Below are positions 37,001 to 45,870 of a stretch of 64,000 nt of DNA, piece after piece. The stretch spans positions 248,001 through 312,000 of the forward strand of contig JAVJVP010000017.1 in NCBI GenBank assembly GCA_040221095.1, in the 5' to 3' direction. The translations under genes and the position numbers were made by a program. Under the pieces are notes generated by a model. That model searched no databases and was not told the DNA's origin. It saw only the letters and a program-made list of their open reading frames with translations. The DNA comes from UBA1479 sp040221095. GTDB taxonomy: Bacteria; Pseudomonadota; Alphaproteobacteria; Rhodospirillales; Casp-alpha2. The number at the start of each line of letters is the position of its first letter. Positions within the stretch are counted from its first letter, which is position 1.

Positions 37001-37318
37001 GAAACCCTCAAGCACGACGGCAGCCTGCCCATCGTCGGCGTCAATACCTTCCTCAACCCCAATCCGGACGCGGGCCTGGCCGAACCGCCGCTGCAGCGTT
37101 CCTCCGACGACGAAAAACAGAATCAGATCAAGCGCCTGCGGGCGTTTCACGAAGCGCGGCGCGAGGCTGCTCCGGCGGCGCTCACCAACCTCAAGGCCGC
37201 CGCCGCATCGGACGGCAATCTGTTTGCCGCCTTGATGGAGGCCGTGAAATCGTGTTCCCTGGGCCAGATCACGGACGCATTGTTCGACGCGGGCGGACAA
37301 TACCGCCGGAACATGTAG
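34040..37318 (+). CDS. icmF: Fused isobutyryl-CoA mutase IcmF
   Basis: IcmF interconverts isobutyryl-CoA and n-butyryl-CoA with adenosylcobalamin and carries its own G-protein chaperone. Order in the 1092 residues: B12-binding domain with FDGHDAAI (cobalt-ligand His39), a MeaB-like GTPase with P-loop GTGGAGKS (216-223), TPGIGQ and NKMD, then the mutase barrel with NGPAPTILAMFLN. Phe597 (RMFAGEG) and Gln741 (KEDQGQNTCIFS) are the Phe/Gln pair of isobutyryl-CoA mutases; methylmalonyl-CoA mutase has Tyr/Arg there. Start is GTG 34040. It is divergent from hemB and no other mutase gene is nearby. Confidence 0.96.
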   Translation: MPDDTLPATGSKQTPGDASKGPLHPVRFVTAAALFDGHDAAINIMRRILQAQGAEVIHLGHNRSVDEVVTAAIQEDAHGIAVSSYQGGHVEYFKYMIDLLRERGRPDIAVFGGGGGVIVAGEVKDLEAYGMTRVYSPEDGRRLGLQGMIADMIQTARRDLAADLPQDLDGLTAGDPADLARVITAIEDGRLPKTQLDAIRATAQGRDTVPVLGITGTGGAGKSSLTDEIVRRFRFGSDEPRIAVVAIDPTRRKTGGALLGDRIRMNANNAPNVFFRSLATRDAKTEVPPALSDIIAAVKAAGADIVIIETPGIGQGDAGIVPFCDVSLYVMTPEFGAASQLEKIDMLDFADVVVINKMDRKGAMDALRDVRKQVQRNREAFGAKPDDMPVFGAIASRFNDAGVTAVYQELLSQFTAKGFPALPHLLPAVKSKASEPGLAIVPPDRQRYLAEIADEVRGYLARAEAQARIARARQQALETARMLEETGKNISDVRGLAESKSKELSAEAHALLDAWPETRAAYSGDEMVVTVRDREIRNDLTRTTLSGNTVRRVSLPRYEDHGELLKWLMRENLPGYFPYTAGVFPFKRTEEDPTRMFAGEGDPKRTNARFKYLSKESPAKRLSTAFDSVTLYGFDPDERPDIYGKVGNSGVSIATLQDMAELYDGFDLCAPTTSVSMTINGPAPTILAMFLNTAINQQMAKFEAEKGRAPDDAEAAEIKAFTLANVRGTVQADILKEDQGQNTCIFSTEFALRMMADIQAYFVENRVRNFYSVSISGYHIAEAGANPISQLAFTLANGFTFVEAYLARGMNIDDFAPNLSFFFSNGMDPEYTVMGRVARRIWAVAMKERYGANERSQKLKYHIQTSGRSLHAQEMDFNDIRTTLQALIAVYDNCNSLHTNAFDEAFTTPTEDSLRRAIAIQMVINKEWGLARNENPNQGAFVIDELTDLVEEAVLQEFERISERGGVLGAMETGYQRGKIQEESLHYETLKHDGSLPIVGVNTFLNPNPDAGLAEPPLQRSSDDEKQNQIKRLRAFHEARREAAPAALTNLKAAAASDGNLFAALMEAVKSCSLGQITDALFDAGGQYRRNM

Positions 37319-37333
37319 CCGGAACGGCCTGAA

Positions 37334-37350
37334 CGGCCGGATTTCGGCCG
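37334..37350 (+). other. Perfect hairpin after icmF
   Basis: CGGCCG-GATTT-CGGCCG ends one base before an ATG at 37351. No U-tract follows. It would hide any ribosome site of that ATG, which is one reason to prefer the downstream GTG as start of the next gene. Confidence 0.45.
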
Positions 37351-37368
37351 ATGGACAAGGGCTCTGGC

Positions 37369-37614
37369 GTGGCCACGCAAGACGACGTTTATCTGCCGGA
37401 AGTGCTGTTCGAATTCCAGCCCAAGGGACGCTATGTGCGGGTCACCGCCATCGACCCACGCACGGGCATCGAAGTCGTCTCGATCTGCGACGCCCGGTAT
37501 TCCCAGTCCATGGTCAAGAACCTGGCGATCCGCAAACTGAAATACGTGCTGCGCAAGCGCCGCGCCCAGATCCTCGGTACGGGCCGCCCCGGGCGCACGG
37601 ACCTGTTGGCCTGA
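37369..37614 (+). CDS. Small DUF6898-like protein
   Basis: An 81-residue protein with VYLPEVLFEFQPKGRYVRVTAIDPRTGIEV and a basic helical end (IRKLKYVLRKRRAQ), here read as VYLPEVLFEFQPKG plus YVRVTAIDPRTGIEV. This matches what I recall of DUF6898, a small family in Rhodospirillales with no known function. GTG 37369 is preferred as the start: AAGGG lies seven bases before it, while the ATG at 37351 directly follows a hairpin and lacks a ribosome site. It lies between icmF and rpiB, and its link to either is unclear. Confidence 0.7.
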   Translation: MATQDDVYLPEVLFEFQPKGRYVRVTAIDPRTGIEVVSICDARYSQSMVKNLAIRKLKYVLRKRRAQILGTGRPGRTDLLA

Positions 37615-37817
37615 AGCCCGTTGACTTGAACATTGCCGGGTGACAATTCGGCGCTTGATTTTCCCTACCGGTTTTTCCACATGTTGCGCGCCGGGCCTGT
37701 GTTTTCTACATCTGGAGCGGCGCAGAGCCCTTGTGTTCGTGTAGCGGCCGGAATCGAGATGTGGTATGACTGCCGCCGGACGAACGCAGCCTTCCAAAAG
37801 CCCTTAGGTGGACACCC

Positions 37818-38261
37818 GTGAGCACCAAACCCATCGCCATCGCCTGCGATCACGCTGGCTTTGCCCTGAAAAGCGACCTGCTGAAGCAGCTTGCCGACAT
37901 GGGCCATGAGGTCCTGGACCTCGGCACCAATTCCGAGGACTCGGTCGACTACCCCGATTTCGGCTTCGCCATGGCCCAGGCCATCCGCGACGGCAAGGCC
38001 GACCGCGGGGTACTGGTCTGCGGCTCCGGCATCGGCATCTCCATGGCCGCCAACCGCTATCCCGAGGTTCGCGCCGCGCTGATCCACGACGCACTTGGGG
38101 CCCGCATGTGCCGCCAGCACAACGACGCCAACGTGATATGCTTCGGCGGCCGCATGATCGGCGCCGAAACGGCCAAGGATTGCCTCGATATCTTCCTGAA
38201 AACCGACTTCGAGGGCGGCCGCCACGGCCGCCGCGTGGACAAGCTGTCCACCCCGGCCTGA
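37818..38261 (+). CDS. rpiB: Ribose 5-phosphate isomerase B
   Basis: RpiB interconverts ribose 5-phosphate and ribulose 5-phosphate. The 147-residue protein begins AIACDHAGFALKSDL and contains VDYPDFGFAMAQAI and the catalytic-Cys loop GVLVCGSGIGISMAANR, followed by ALIHDALGARMCRQHNDANV. The start is GTG 37818 after GGTGG. It precedes glyA, an arrangement common in Rhodospirillales. Confidence 0.96.
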   Translation: MSTKPIAIACDHAGFALKSDLLKQLADMGHEVLDLGTNSEDSVDYPDFGFAMAQAIRDGKADRGVLVCGSGIGISMAANRYPEVRAALIHDALGARMCRQHNDANVICFGGRMIGAETAKDCLDIFLKTDFEGGRHGRRVDKLSTPA

Positions 38262-38290
38262 GGCCGACCTGCCGAACGGACTGAAACCCC

Positions 38291-38318
38291 GCGCCCGGCG
38301 CCATCACCGACCGGGCGC
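38291..38318 (+). other. Hairpin in the rpiB-glyA spacer
   Basis: GCGCCCGG and CCGGGCGC pair perfectly around a 12-base loop, 32 bases before the glyA start. There is no U-tract. It may stabilise the transcript or slow polymerase; no riboswitch family was recognised. Confidence 0.4.
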
Positions 38319-38349
38319 CGCAACTGAAATTCTAGGACCGAGACCCGCC

Positions 38350-39663
<1,314 letters not shown>

Positions 39664-39727
39664 GCCGGTAACGGCTTGTTTAGAACCGGGCGGGTACAAC
39701 ATACAAAATATTGGGGAGTAGTGACCG

Positions 39728-40186
39728 ATGCGGTGCCCATTCTGCGGACATGACGATTCTCAGGTAAAGGATTCCCGGCCGACGGACGACGGCTCGGCGG
39801 TGCGCCGCCGGCGCTTCTGCCCGGCCTGCGGGGCGCGCTGGACGACCTTCGAACGGGTCCAGCTGCGCGAACTGGTGGTCGTCAAGAAGGACGGGGAAAA
39901 GACCCCCTTCGACCGCGACAAGCTGTCGCGCTCCCTGCACATCGCCCTGCGCAAGCGCCCGGTCGATGAGGACCGCATCGAGCGCATCGTCAATTCCATA
40001 CAGCGCCGCCTGGAAACCCTGGGGGAGAACGAAATTCCCTCCAAGGTGGTCGGCGAAATGGTCATGGAGAATCTGGCCAACTTGGACCAGGTCGCCTACG
40101 TCCGCTTCGCCTCCGTTTATCGAAACTTCCGCGAGGCCAAGGACTTCGAAGCCTTCGTCGAGAATTTAAGTGGCGAAGACGACTAA
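39728..40186 (+). CDS. nrdR: Transcriptional repressor NrdR
   Basis: NrdR senses ATP/dATP and represses ribonucleotide reductase genes. The 152-residue protein has an N-terminal zinc ribbon (MRCPFCGHDDSQVKDSR and FCPACGARWTT) and an ATP-cone domain (VVVKKDGEKTPFDRDKLSRSL). GGGGAG lies nine bases before the ATG. Its last 17 bases overlap the ribD start, so the regulator is co-translated with the riboflavin genes. No NrdR box was recognised near it. Confidence 0.97.
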   Translation: MRCPFCGHDDSQVKDSRPTDDGSAVRRRRFCPACGARWTTFERVQLRELVVVKKDGEKTPFDRDKLSRSLHIALRKRPVDEDRIERIVNSIQRRLETLGENEIPSKVVGEMVMENLANLDQVAYVRFASVYRNFREAKDFEAFVENLSGEDD

Positions 40187-41330
40187 CAGCTTCACCAAAC
40201 ACGACCGGCGGTTCATGGCCATGGCGCTGGGGCTCGCCCGGCGCGGGCTGGGCAATGCCTGGCCCAATCCGGCGGTCGGCTGCGTCCTGGTCCGCCCGGA
40301 CCTTGAGGGCTGCCGGGACGGCGGCGGGCGCGTGGTCGGACGCGGCTGGACCCAGCCGGGCGGCAGGCCCCACGCCGAGACCGAGGCCCTGGCGCGGGCA
40401 GGGGACCTGGCCCGGGGGGCCACGGCCTATGTCACGCTGGAGCCCTGCTGCCACACGGGCCAGACCGGCCCCTGCACGGAAGCCCTGATCACCGCCGGCA
40501 TTCGCCGCGCCGTGGTCGCCACCAGCGACCCGGACGGCCGCGTGGCCGGGCAAGGCATCGCCGCCCTGGAAAAGGCCGGGATCACGGTCACCCTGGGCCT
40601 TGACGAAGACCGCGCCCGGGAAGTCAACGCCGGCTATTTCACCCGCGCCGCCAAGGGCCGGCCGCTGGTCCTGCTGAAGGCCGCGTCCAGCCTCGACGGC
40701 CGCATCGCCGCCGCCGGCGGGGACAGCAAATGGGTGACCTCCGACGCCGCCCGGGCGCGCGGCCATCTGATGCGGGCGCAGTCCGACGCCATCCTGGTCG
40801 GCATCGGCACGGCGCTGGCCGACGATCCGGAACTGACCTGCCGCCTGCCGGGCATGGACAGCCAATCACCCGCACGGGTGGTCCTCGACACGCATCTGAA
40901 GACGCCACCCACGGGCAAGCTGGCCGCATCGGCCCGGGATCTTTCCTTGTGGATTGTTACGGTCCCGGATTCTTCCCCCGAAGCCGCGGAGATACTGGAA
41001 AAGGCCGGCGCCCAGGTGGTCCGCGTCGCCGCCGGCGACGACGGCCGGCCGGACCCGGCGGCGGTCCTCGCGGCCCTGGCACAGGCCGGGATCACGCGGC
41101 TTCTGATCGAGGGCGGCGGCACAGTCGCGGCCGCCTTCCTGAAGACCGGGCTGGTCGACCGCCTGGCCTGGTTCCATGCCCCCGTGGTGGTCGGCAGCGA
41201 CGGCATCCCGGCGGTCGCCCCCCTGTCCGTGGTGACCATGAGCGATGCATTGCGCTTCGAGCGCCTGTCCATGGAACTGGTCGGCGACGACATCCTGGAA
41301 ATACTGGCGGTTCGCCCCCGTCCGGCGTAA
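40170..41330 (+). CDS. ribD: Bifunctional riboflavin deaminase/reductase RibD
   Basis: RibD deaminates and then reduces the product of GTP cyclohydrolase II. The deaminase domain has HAETEALARAG and the zinc cysteines in LEPCCHTGQTGPC. The reductase domain follows from about residue 160 (RPLVLLKAASSLDGRIAAAGG and LIEGGGTVAAAFL). The GTG start at 40170 lies inside nrdR. Both activities look intact. The 386-residue length is usual. Confidence 0.96.
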   Translation: MAKTTNSFTKHDRRFMAMALGLARRGLGNAWPNPAVGCVLVRPDLEGCRDGGGRVVGRGWTQPGGRPHAETEALARAGDLARGATAYVTLEPCCHTGQTGPCTEALITAGIRRAVVATSDPDGRVAGQGIAALEKAGITVTLGLDEDRAREVNAGYFTRAAKGRPLVLLKAASSLDGRIAAAGGDSKWVTSDAARARGHLMRAQSDAILVGIGTALADDPELTCRLPGMDSQSPARVVLDTHLKTPPTGKLAASARDLSLWIVTVPDSSPEAAEILEKAGAQVVRVAAGDDGRPDPAAVLAALAQAGITRLLIEGGGTVAAAFLKTGLVDRLAWFHAPVVVGSDGIPAVAPLSVVTMSDALRFERLSMELVGDDILEILAVRPRPA

Positions 41331-41339
41331 GAAACACTC

Positions 41340-41939
41340 ATGTTCACAGGCATCATCACCGACGTCGGCCGGGTCCGCGCCATCCAGCATGCGGATGACG
41401 GCCGCCTGGAAATCGCAACGATCTACGACACCGGCGACATCGCCATCGGTGCCTCAGTCGCCTGTTCCGGCTGCTGCCTGACGGTGGTGGAAAAGGGGCC
41501 GGGCTGGCTCGCCTTCGAGGCTTCCGGCGAGACCCGGCGGCTGACGACCCTGGGCGGATGGCGCGAAGGCACGGCCGTGAACCTGGAACGCGCCCTCAGG
41601 GCCGGGGACGAATTGGGCGGGCATATCGTGTCCGGCCATGTCGACGGTATCGCCGAACTGGTCCTGCGTGAACCGGAATCCGGTTCCCTGAAGCTGACCT
41701 TCCGCGCGCCTGCCGCCCTGGCCCCGTTCATCGCCGCCAAGGGCTCGGTCACCCTGGACGGCGTATCGCTCACCGTGAATTCCGTTGCGGACCGCGACTT
41801 CACGGTCAATATCATCCCCCATACCCAGGAACAGACGACCCTCGGCGGCCTGTCCGCCGGCGGCGCCGTCAACCTGGAAATCGACATGCTGGCGCGCTAT
41901 GTTGCGCGGCTCATGCAGAAGAACGGTGAAGCCCCTTGA
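41340..41939 (+). CDS. ribE: Riboflavin synthase (alpha subunit)
   Basis: This enzyme dismutates two 6,7-dimethyl-8-ribityllumazines to riboflavin. The two homologous halves are visible: MFTGIITDVGRVRAIQ with CSGCCLTVV in the first, and GHIVSGHVDGIAELV with SVTLDGVSLTVN in the second. The 199-residue length is standard. It starts nine bases after ribD and its stop overlaps the TTG start of the next gene. Confidence 0.97.
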   Translation: MFTGIITDVGRVRAIQHADDGRLEIATIYDTGDIAIGASVACSGCCLTVVEKGPGWLAFEASGETRRLTTLGGWREGTAVNLERALRAGDELGGHIVSGHVDGIAELVLREPESGSLKLTFRAPAALAPFIAAKGSVTLDGVSLTVNSVADRDFTVNIIPHTQEQTTLGGLSAGGAVNLEIDMLARYVARLMQKNGEAP

Positions 41940-43072
41940 AATTACAAGACGTTAACGCCTACGACAGCACCCTGTCGCCGATCGAGGACATCATCGAGGA
42001 CGCGCGCAACGGGCGCATGTTCATCCTGGTCGACGACGAAGAACGCGAGAACGAGGGCGACCTGGTCATTCCGGCCCAGATGGCGACCCCGGACGCCATC
42101 AATTTCATGGCGCGCTTCGGGCGCGGCCTGATCTGTCTGGCCCTGACCCGCGAGCGGGTCGAGAAGCTGAGCCTGCCGCACATGAGCCGCACCAATTCGT
42201 CGCGCCATCAGACGGCCTTCACCGTGTCGATCGAGGCCCGCGAGGGCGTGACCACGGGGATTTCCGCCTCGGACCGGGCGCGCACCATCTCCGTCGCCAT
42301 CGACCCGGCGCGGGGCGCCGCCGACATCGCCACGCCGGGCCACATCTTCCCGCTGGAAGCCCGCGACGGCGGCACCCTGGTGCGCGCCGGCCATACGGAA
42401 GCAGCCGTGGACGTGGCGCGCCTGGCGGGCCTGAGCCCGGCCGGCGTGATCTGCGAGATCATGAACGACGACGGCACCATGGCGCGCATGCCCGATCTGG
42501 TCAGCTTCGCCCAGCATCACGAGCTGAAGATCGCGACCATCGCCGACCTGATCGCCTACCGGCGGCAGAACGACCGCCTGGTCAAACGCATCCTGGAAAC
42601 GCCGTTCGAAAGCCGCCACGGCGGCACCTTCACCATGGCGATCTACCAGAACACCGTGGCCTATGCGGAACATATCGCCCTGGTGAAGGGCGACATCAGC
42701 CAGGGCGGGCCGGTGCCCGTGCGCATGCACGCCCTGAACGTGCTGGAAGACGTCCTGGGCGACAATTCCCGGGGGACAGACGGCCTGTTGCAGCGCTCCA
42801 TGGAGATCATCGGCGAGATGGGCCGGGGCGTCATCGTGCTGATCCGCGAACCCATGCCGACCAGCCTGTCCGACCGGGTCAAAGCCAAGCTGGGCGAGGG
42901 CGAAAAACCGTCCGGCCAACTGCGCGATTACGGCGTGGGCGCGCAGATCCTGACCGATCTCGGCATTACGGAGATGACCCTTTTGACCAATTCGACCAAG
43001 ACTGTTGTCGGCCTGGACGGCCATGGACTGACCATCGTCGGCCGCCAGCCCATAGACCGGGGCGCCAAGTGA
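41936..43072 (+). CDS. ribB: 3,4-dihydroxy-2-butanone 4-phosphate synthase with degenerate GCH-II domain (RibBX type)
   Basis: The N-terminal 200 residues are a complete DHBP synthase (DDEERENEGDLVIPA, SSRHQTAFTVSIEA, TPGHIFPLEARDGG with GHTEAAVDVARLAGL). The C-terminal half has the outline of GTP cyclohydrolase II (VPVRMHALNVLEDVLGD, QLRDYGVGAQILTDLG) but contains no cysteine at all, so the zinc site is gone, and the EGRGIGL-type loop is lost. This fits the RibBX variant described in proteobacteria. It should make DHBP but not open GTP. The start is TTG 41936, overlapping ribE. Confidence 0.93.
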   Translation: MKLQDVNAYDSTLSPIEDIIEDARNGRMFILVDDEERENEGDLVIPAQMATPDAINFMARFGRGLICLALTRERVEKLSLPHMSRTNSSRHQTAFTVSIEAREGVTTGISASDRARTISVAIDPARGAADIATPGHIFPLEARDGGTLVRAGHTEAAVDVARLAGLSPAGVICEIMNDDGTMARMPDLVSFAQHHELKIATIADLIAYRRQNDRLVKRILETPFESRHGGTFTMAIYQNTVAYAEHIALVKGDISQGGPVPVRMHALNVLEDVLGDNSRGTDGLLQRSMEIIGEMGRGVIVLIREPMPTSLSDRVKAKLGEGEKPSGQLRDYGVGAQILTDLGITEMTLLTNSTKTVVGLDGHGLTIVGRQPIDRGAK

Positions 43073-43518
43073 GCGCCGCCGAGGCCCGCAAGGGGTCTGT
43101 TCTGATCGTCGAATCCCGCTACTACCCGGACATCGCCGACGGCCTGATCTCTGGCGCCCTGCCGCTGCTGGCCGAGGCCGGCCTGCACCACGAGCGCCTG
43201 GAAGTGCCGGGCGTGTTCGAAATTCCCGCCGCCATCCGCCATGCGGCCTTCGGCGGCAACTACGCCGGGTTCCTGGCCTTCGGCTGCGTGATCCGCGGCG
43301 AGACCAGCCACTACGACCATATCTGCAGCGAAGCCAGCCGCGCCATCATGGATCTGACCACGCGGGACGGCCTGGCGCTCGGCTTCGGTGTGCTGACCTG
43401 CGAGAATGGCGACCAGGCCCGTGTGCGGGCCGACCCAAAGGGCAAGAACAAGGGCGCCGAGGCAGCCCGCGCCTGTCTTGCCATGATCGACGTCAAGCGA
43501 CGTTTCGGCGGAAGTTAA
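43069..43518 (+). CDS. ribH: 6,7-dimethyl-8-ribityllumazine synthase
   Basis: RibH joins the RibD and RibB products. The 149-residue protein has VPGVFEIPAAIRHAA, the catalytic CVIRGETSHYDHICSEASRAI with its conserved His, and FGVLTCENGDQARVRADPKGKNKG. Its ATG overlaps the ribB stop by four bases. nusB follows after 9 bases, the usual ribH-nusB pair. Confidence 0.97.
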   Translation: MSAAEARKGSVLIVESRYYPDIADGLISGALPLLAEAGLHHERLEVPGVFEIPAAIRHAAFGGNYAGFLAFGCVIRGETSHYDHICSEASRAIMDLTTRDGLALGFGVLTCENGDQARVRADPKGKNKGAEAARACLAMIDVKRRFGGS

Positions 43519-43527
43519 GGACGATCC

Positions 43528-44013
43528 ATGACCACAACCCGATCCGCCCCCCTCAGTTCGGCCCGTCTGGCCGCCGTGCAGGCCCTGTATGAAATGGACC
43601 TGGCCGGCGCCGGCGCGGACCCGGTGCTGGAAGCCATCATGGCCGAACGCTGGACCTCCTCCTCCCTCGACGCCGACGGTGCCGATGACGGCGAGAACGG
43701 TTTCACCCCGCCGGACCTTGATCTGTTGAAGGAACTGGTCGCGGGCGTCAGCGGCGATCTTGAAGGCGTCGACCGCTATCTGAAGATGGCGCTCAACCAT
43801 CCCCATACGGTGGAGTCCCTGGAAACGCTCCTGCGCGCGGTGCTGCGCGCCGCGGCCTTCGAAATGGCCAAGCGGCCGCAGGTGCCTGCCGTGGTCGTGA
43901 TCAAGGAATACGTCGACGTCGCCGACGCCTTTTTCGACGGGCGCGAACCGGCCCTGGTCAACGGTTTCCTCGACCATCTGGGCCGCCAGCTCCGCCCCGC
44001 CGAATTCACTTAA
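43528..44013 (+). CDS. nusB: Transcription antitermination protein NusB
   Basis: NusB binds boxA in rRNA leaders and joins the antitermination complex. The all-helical 161-residue protein begins RSAPLSSARLAAVQALYEMDLAG and ends with VVIKEYVDVADAFFDGREPALVNGFLD, typical of NusB. AAGGA lies six bases before the ATG. Confidence 0.96.
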   Translation: MTTTRSAPLSSARLAAVQALYEMDLAGAGADPVLEAIMAERWTSSSLDADGADDGENGFTPPDLDLLKELVAGVSGDLEGVDRYLKMALNHPHTVESLETLLRAVLRAAAFEMAKRPQVPAVVVIKEYVDVADAFFDGREPALVNGFLDHLGRQLRPAEFT

Positions 44014-44050
44014 GGTCGCCACAATTGGCCCCCAATATATGGGGGACACC

Positions 44051-45079
44051 ATGGATGACGGCGGATGGATGCCTGACCGCATGAGCGACGACGACACCTC
44101 GGACAACCTGGGCGAATTCGATCTGATCGCCGCCTATTTCCGGCCCCTGACCGGGGGCCGGGCCGAAGCGCTCGACCTCAAGGACGACGCCGGGCTGCTG
44201 ACGCCGCCCGCCGGCTGCCAGCTTGTCGTGACCACCGACGCCCTGGTCGCGGGCCAGCATTTCCTGGCCGATGCCGACCCGGAAAGCCTGGCGGTCAAGG
44301 CGCTGGGCGTCAATCTGTCCGATCTGGCCGCCATGGGGGCGACGCCCGCCGCCTATACCCTGACCCTGGCGGCGCCCAAGCCGATTCCGCCCGGCTGGCT
44401 GCAGACCTTCGCCTCCGGTCTCGGAGACATGCAGACGGCGCACGGCATCTTCCTTTTGGGTGGCGATACGGTGACCACCAGCGGTCCGTTGACCCTGTCG
44501 GTCACGGCGCTCGGCTGGGTCGAGGCGGGCGAAGCCCTGCGCCGGTCGGGGGCTCGGGCGGGGGACGACCTATACGTGTCCGGGACGATCGGCGATGCGG
44601 CGCTCGGCCTGCTGATCGCCCGCGACGGCCGCAAGCTTGCCGGTGACGACGGCGACGCATACCTCCGTGGCCGATACGACAGGCCGCTCCCGCGCACGGC
44701 GCTCGGCCCCCTGCTGGTGCGCATCGCCACATCCTGCATCGACGTTTCCGACGGCCTTGCCGCCGATGTCGGCCATATCGCCAAGACCTCGGGTCTGGGC
44801 GCCGAGATCGGCGTGCAGGATCTGCCGCTGTCCGACGCGGCGCGGGTGGCGCTGACCGACGACCCCAGCCTGCTGGAAAGGCTGGTGACCGGCGGCGACG
44901 ATTACGAACTGGCGTTCACCGCGCCCCCTTCGGCGGCGGAGGCAATCGCCCGGGCCGCCCGCGAATCGGGCGTGCCTGTGACCCGCATCGGGGCCATGAC
45001 GGCGGAACCGGACGTCCGCATGCTCGGCCCCGGCGGCGCGACATTGGACCTGGGCCCCGGCGGCTACCGGCATTTCTGA
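44051..45079 (+). CDS. thiL: Thiamine-monophosphate kinase
   Basis: ThiL phosphorylates thiamine monophosphate to the active diphosphate. Its AIRS/PurM-like fold shows LKDDAGLLTPPAG, VVTTDALVAGQHFLADADP, LGVNLSDLAAMGATP, and the ATP region FLLGGDTVTTSGPLTLSVTALGWV, with CIDVSDGLAADVGHI and GGDDYELAFTAP later. Several in-frame ATGs lie near the start (44039, 44051, 44069, 44081); 44051 has a GGGGA four bases upstream, but 44081 would also agree with the family start. It ends the nrdR-to-thiL operon. Confidence 0.95.
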   Translation: MDDGGWMPDRMSDDDTSDNLGEFDLIAAYFRPLTGGRAEALDLKDDAGLLTPPAGCQLVVTTDALVAGQHFLADADPESLAVKALGVNLSDLAAMGATPAAYTLTLAAPKPIPPGWLQTFASGLGDMQTAHGIFLLGGDTVTTSGPLTLSVTALGWVEAGEALRRSGARAGDDLYVSGTIGDAALGLLIARDGRKLAGDDGDAYLRGRYDRPLPRTALGPLLVRIATSCIDVSDGLAADVGHIAKTSGLGAEIGVQDLPLSDAARVALTDDPSLLERLVTGGDDYELAFTAPPSAAEAIARAARESGVPVTRIGAMTAEPDVRMLGPGGATLDLGPGGYRHF

Positions 45080-45105
45080 CCTCAGGGGCGGAGGCATCGT
45101 CCGCA

Positions 45106-45133
45106 TTGCACGTCCGGCCGCCACCTGCATAAT
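45106..45133 (+). promoter_or_regulatory. Candidate promoter for the FliL-like gene
   Basis: TTGCAC at 45106-45111 and CATAAT at 45128-45133 have a 16-base spacer. The -10 hexamer agrees with the consensus at five of six positions; the -35 is weaker. The gene starts about 50 bases downstream. Confidence 0.4.
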
Positions 45134-45185
45134 GGCGCCACGCGATCTCCTTGACGACAGACGGAACGGCTGACGGCCAACGCCT

Positions 45186-45644
45186 ATGAAAAAGATCTTT
45201 ATCGGGTTCATCGTTCTCGTCTGCATCCTGGGCGGCGCCGTCGGCGTCATGAAATGGATGGAACTCGGCCCCTTCGCCAATCCCCATGCAGAAGCGGAAA
45301 AGCCCAAGCGCCCCTCCAAGGGCGAAGCCAAGTTCATCGAGATGACTCCCTTGCTGGTCAACGTTTTCGGCAACGGCAAGGTGCTTGGGAATTTTCAGTT
45401 CGAGCTCAAACTGGAAGTCTGGAACGACGATCATTACGCCGAAGTCCGCAAGATGGTGCCGATTTTGAAGGACGCCTTCTTCAAGGACCTGCACACCTTC
45501 ATCCCGCGCATGCTGAAGGAACAGGACCAGCTGAACCTGGCCGTCCTGCAGCAGCGCTTGCAGCTTCGCGCCGATATCGTCCTGGGCAAGAGCGTGGTGC
45601 AGAGCGTGCTGATCCAGTCCGTCGTCGACACCCCCCAGAAGTAA
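45186..45644 (+). CDS. FliL-like membrane protein
   Basis: The 152-residue protein has one N-terminal membrane helix (FIGFIVLVCILGGAVGVM), a short charged linker with EAEKPKRPSKGEA, and a periplasmic domain beginning FIEMTPLLVNVFGN and ending LVQS-type VLIQSVVDTPQK. The outline resembles FliL, the stomatin-like flagellar protein that stabilises stators. The match is by reading only; it lies away from the motAB genes and alone between thiL and hppA. A different single-pass membrane protein remains possible. Confidence 0.55.
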   Translation: MKKIFIGFIVLVCILGGAVGVMKWMELGPFANPHAEAEKPKRPSKGEAKFIEMTPLLVNVFGNGKVLGNFQFELKLEVWNDDHYAEVRKMVPILKDAFFKDLHTFIPRMLKEQDQLNLAVLQQRLQLRADIVLGKSVVQSVLIQSVVDTPQK

Positions 45645-45712
45645 CCCGCCGCACGGCTGTTTCCCCGGCCTCGGACACGGGCGGACGGGTGCCCGGTCCG
45701 GCCCGATGGCGG

Positions 45713-45741
45713 TTGCTTTATGAAAACTCTTTGCGTATGTT
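45713..45741 (+). promoter_or_regulatory. Candidate sigma-70 promoter for hppA
   Basis: TTGCTT (45713-45718) and TATGTT (45736-45741) are separated by 17 bases. The predicted start of transcription leaves a leader of about 120 bases before hppA. Confidence 0.5.
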
Positions 45742-45870
45742 CCCGGCGGCTTTCCGGTCGGAATCGCACGCTGTGGCACCGGTCGAACAATAATCATACG
45801 GGCCGCCGAATAGGGGTAGGGGAGTGTTTATCCCGGCGGCACTTTTCACATGCATGAAGGATAAACGAGA

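Noticed and set aside
38262..38349. Possible glycine or SAM riboswitch before glyA
   Set aside because: The region has one GC-rich hairpin but only 88 bases and none of the conserved cores of these riboswitches.
39664..39727. Search for an NrdR box or FMN riboswitch before nrdR or the rib genes
   Set aside because: No NrdR-box-like inverted repeat is visible, and the rib genes overlap or abut, leaving no space for an FMN aptamer.
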